Assembly: GCA_040768665.1 (NCBI GenBank)
Contig: JAXGMN010000059.1
Span: 1 to 64,000 of the forward strand
Direction of reading: 5' to 3'
DNA length: 64,000 nucleotides
Source: JABWBD01 sp040768665
Lineage (GTDB): Bacteria > Planctomycetota > Planctomycetia > Pirellulales > Thermoguttaceae
The notes beneath the pieces are model-generated. The model saw only the letters and a program-made list of their open reading frames with translations, was not told where the DNA came from and ran no database searches. Shown here piece by piece: positions 63,892 through 64,000 of the stretch. Position numbers and translations under genes: made by a program. The stretch's first letter is position 1; each line of letters opens with the position of its first letter.

Positions 63892-64000
63892 GTAACCGTT
63901 CACGCTCGCGGAAGAGAGGGGACAGGTCTATCGTTTTCGGCCAACGGCTTTGACGCTGAAACACCCGAATTGGCCGAAAAATGGACCAGTCCCCGGCCGT
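63892..64000. repeat. Family A palindromic element, cut by the window end
   Basis: GTAACCGTTCACGCTCGCGG, GGGGACAGGTCTATCGTTTTCGGCC and the right arm GGCCGAAAAATGGACCAGTCCCC are present; the final flank lies beyond the window. Confidence 0.93.

Overview
The window is GC-rich (roughly 60-65% by eye) and densely coded. It looks like a planctomycete, probably of the Pirellulales type. The basis is the gene mix: an SHD1-domain secreted protein, a PEP-CTERM protein, Tat-exported Gfo/Idh and sugar-isomerase-like proteins, many secreted glycoside hydrolases, tetrahydromethanopterin-pathway genes (DUF447 and beta-RFAP synthase), tig followed by two clpP genes, and many long-armed palindromic repeats. 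This taxonomic call is inference; there is no rRNA gene here.

Layout. 0.1-7.2 kb: a Clp-type ATPase with a degenerate first nucleotide site and a palindromic repeat read through in frame, a glycosyltransferase-TPR protein, a truncated glycosyltransferase, a PEP-CTERM protein, an N-truncated metallopeptidase and a repeat-rich gap with a minisatellite. 7.2-17.2 kb: an extended SDR, secreted GH5 and GH2 enzymes, an SDR-FGGY kinase-UROD-like operon and a lipoprotein. 17.4-20.4 kb: tRNA-Gly, trigger factor and two ClpP proteases. 21-27.9 kb: an M28 peptidase with two membrane proteins, PriA, an SHD1 protein and a kelch-like protein. 28.1-33.4 kb: a plus-strand island of three genes (ARM/HEAT-like, WH-SWIM, retron reverse transcriptase), read here as a type XIII-like retron. 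33.4-39.1 kb: mtnA, purE, a phosphoesterase, a polyol dehydrogenase and an ATPase/TOPRIM pair that looks like a defence module. 39.1-46.9 kb: alpha-L-fucosidase, a two-gene version of the trehalose-phosphatase/GH65 architecture and an oxidoreductase. 47-49.5 kb: DUF447, beta-RFAP synthase, HypA, a 220-bp inverted repeat and a Trm112-like protein. 49.6-55.8 kb: a TlpA-like thioredoxin, a membrane protein, MetK, sialidase and an iron alcohol dehydrogenase. 56.8-62.7 kb: a four-gene minus-strand operon (class II terpene cyclase, DUF116-polyprenyl synthase fusion, GT4 glycosyltransferase, toroid prenyltransferase-like protein). 63-63.9 kb: a Tat-exported sugar isomerase-like protein.

Three signals stand out. 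The first is the retron island, whose RT carries both retron hallmarks (NAxxH and VTG). The second is the overlapping-gene isoprenoid operon. The third is a set of palindromic repeat families, three of which share a GGGGACAGG...CCAGTCCCC core with an A-A mismatch at the same place. Copies of these repeats lie inside a coding sequence, provide a stop codon, or mark a gene's truncation point. No transposase, integrase, RAYT gene or CRISPR array was found in the window.
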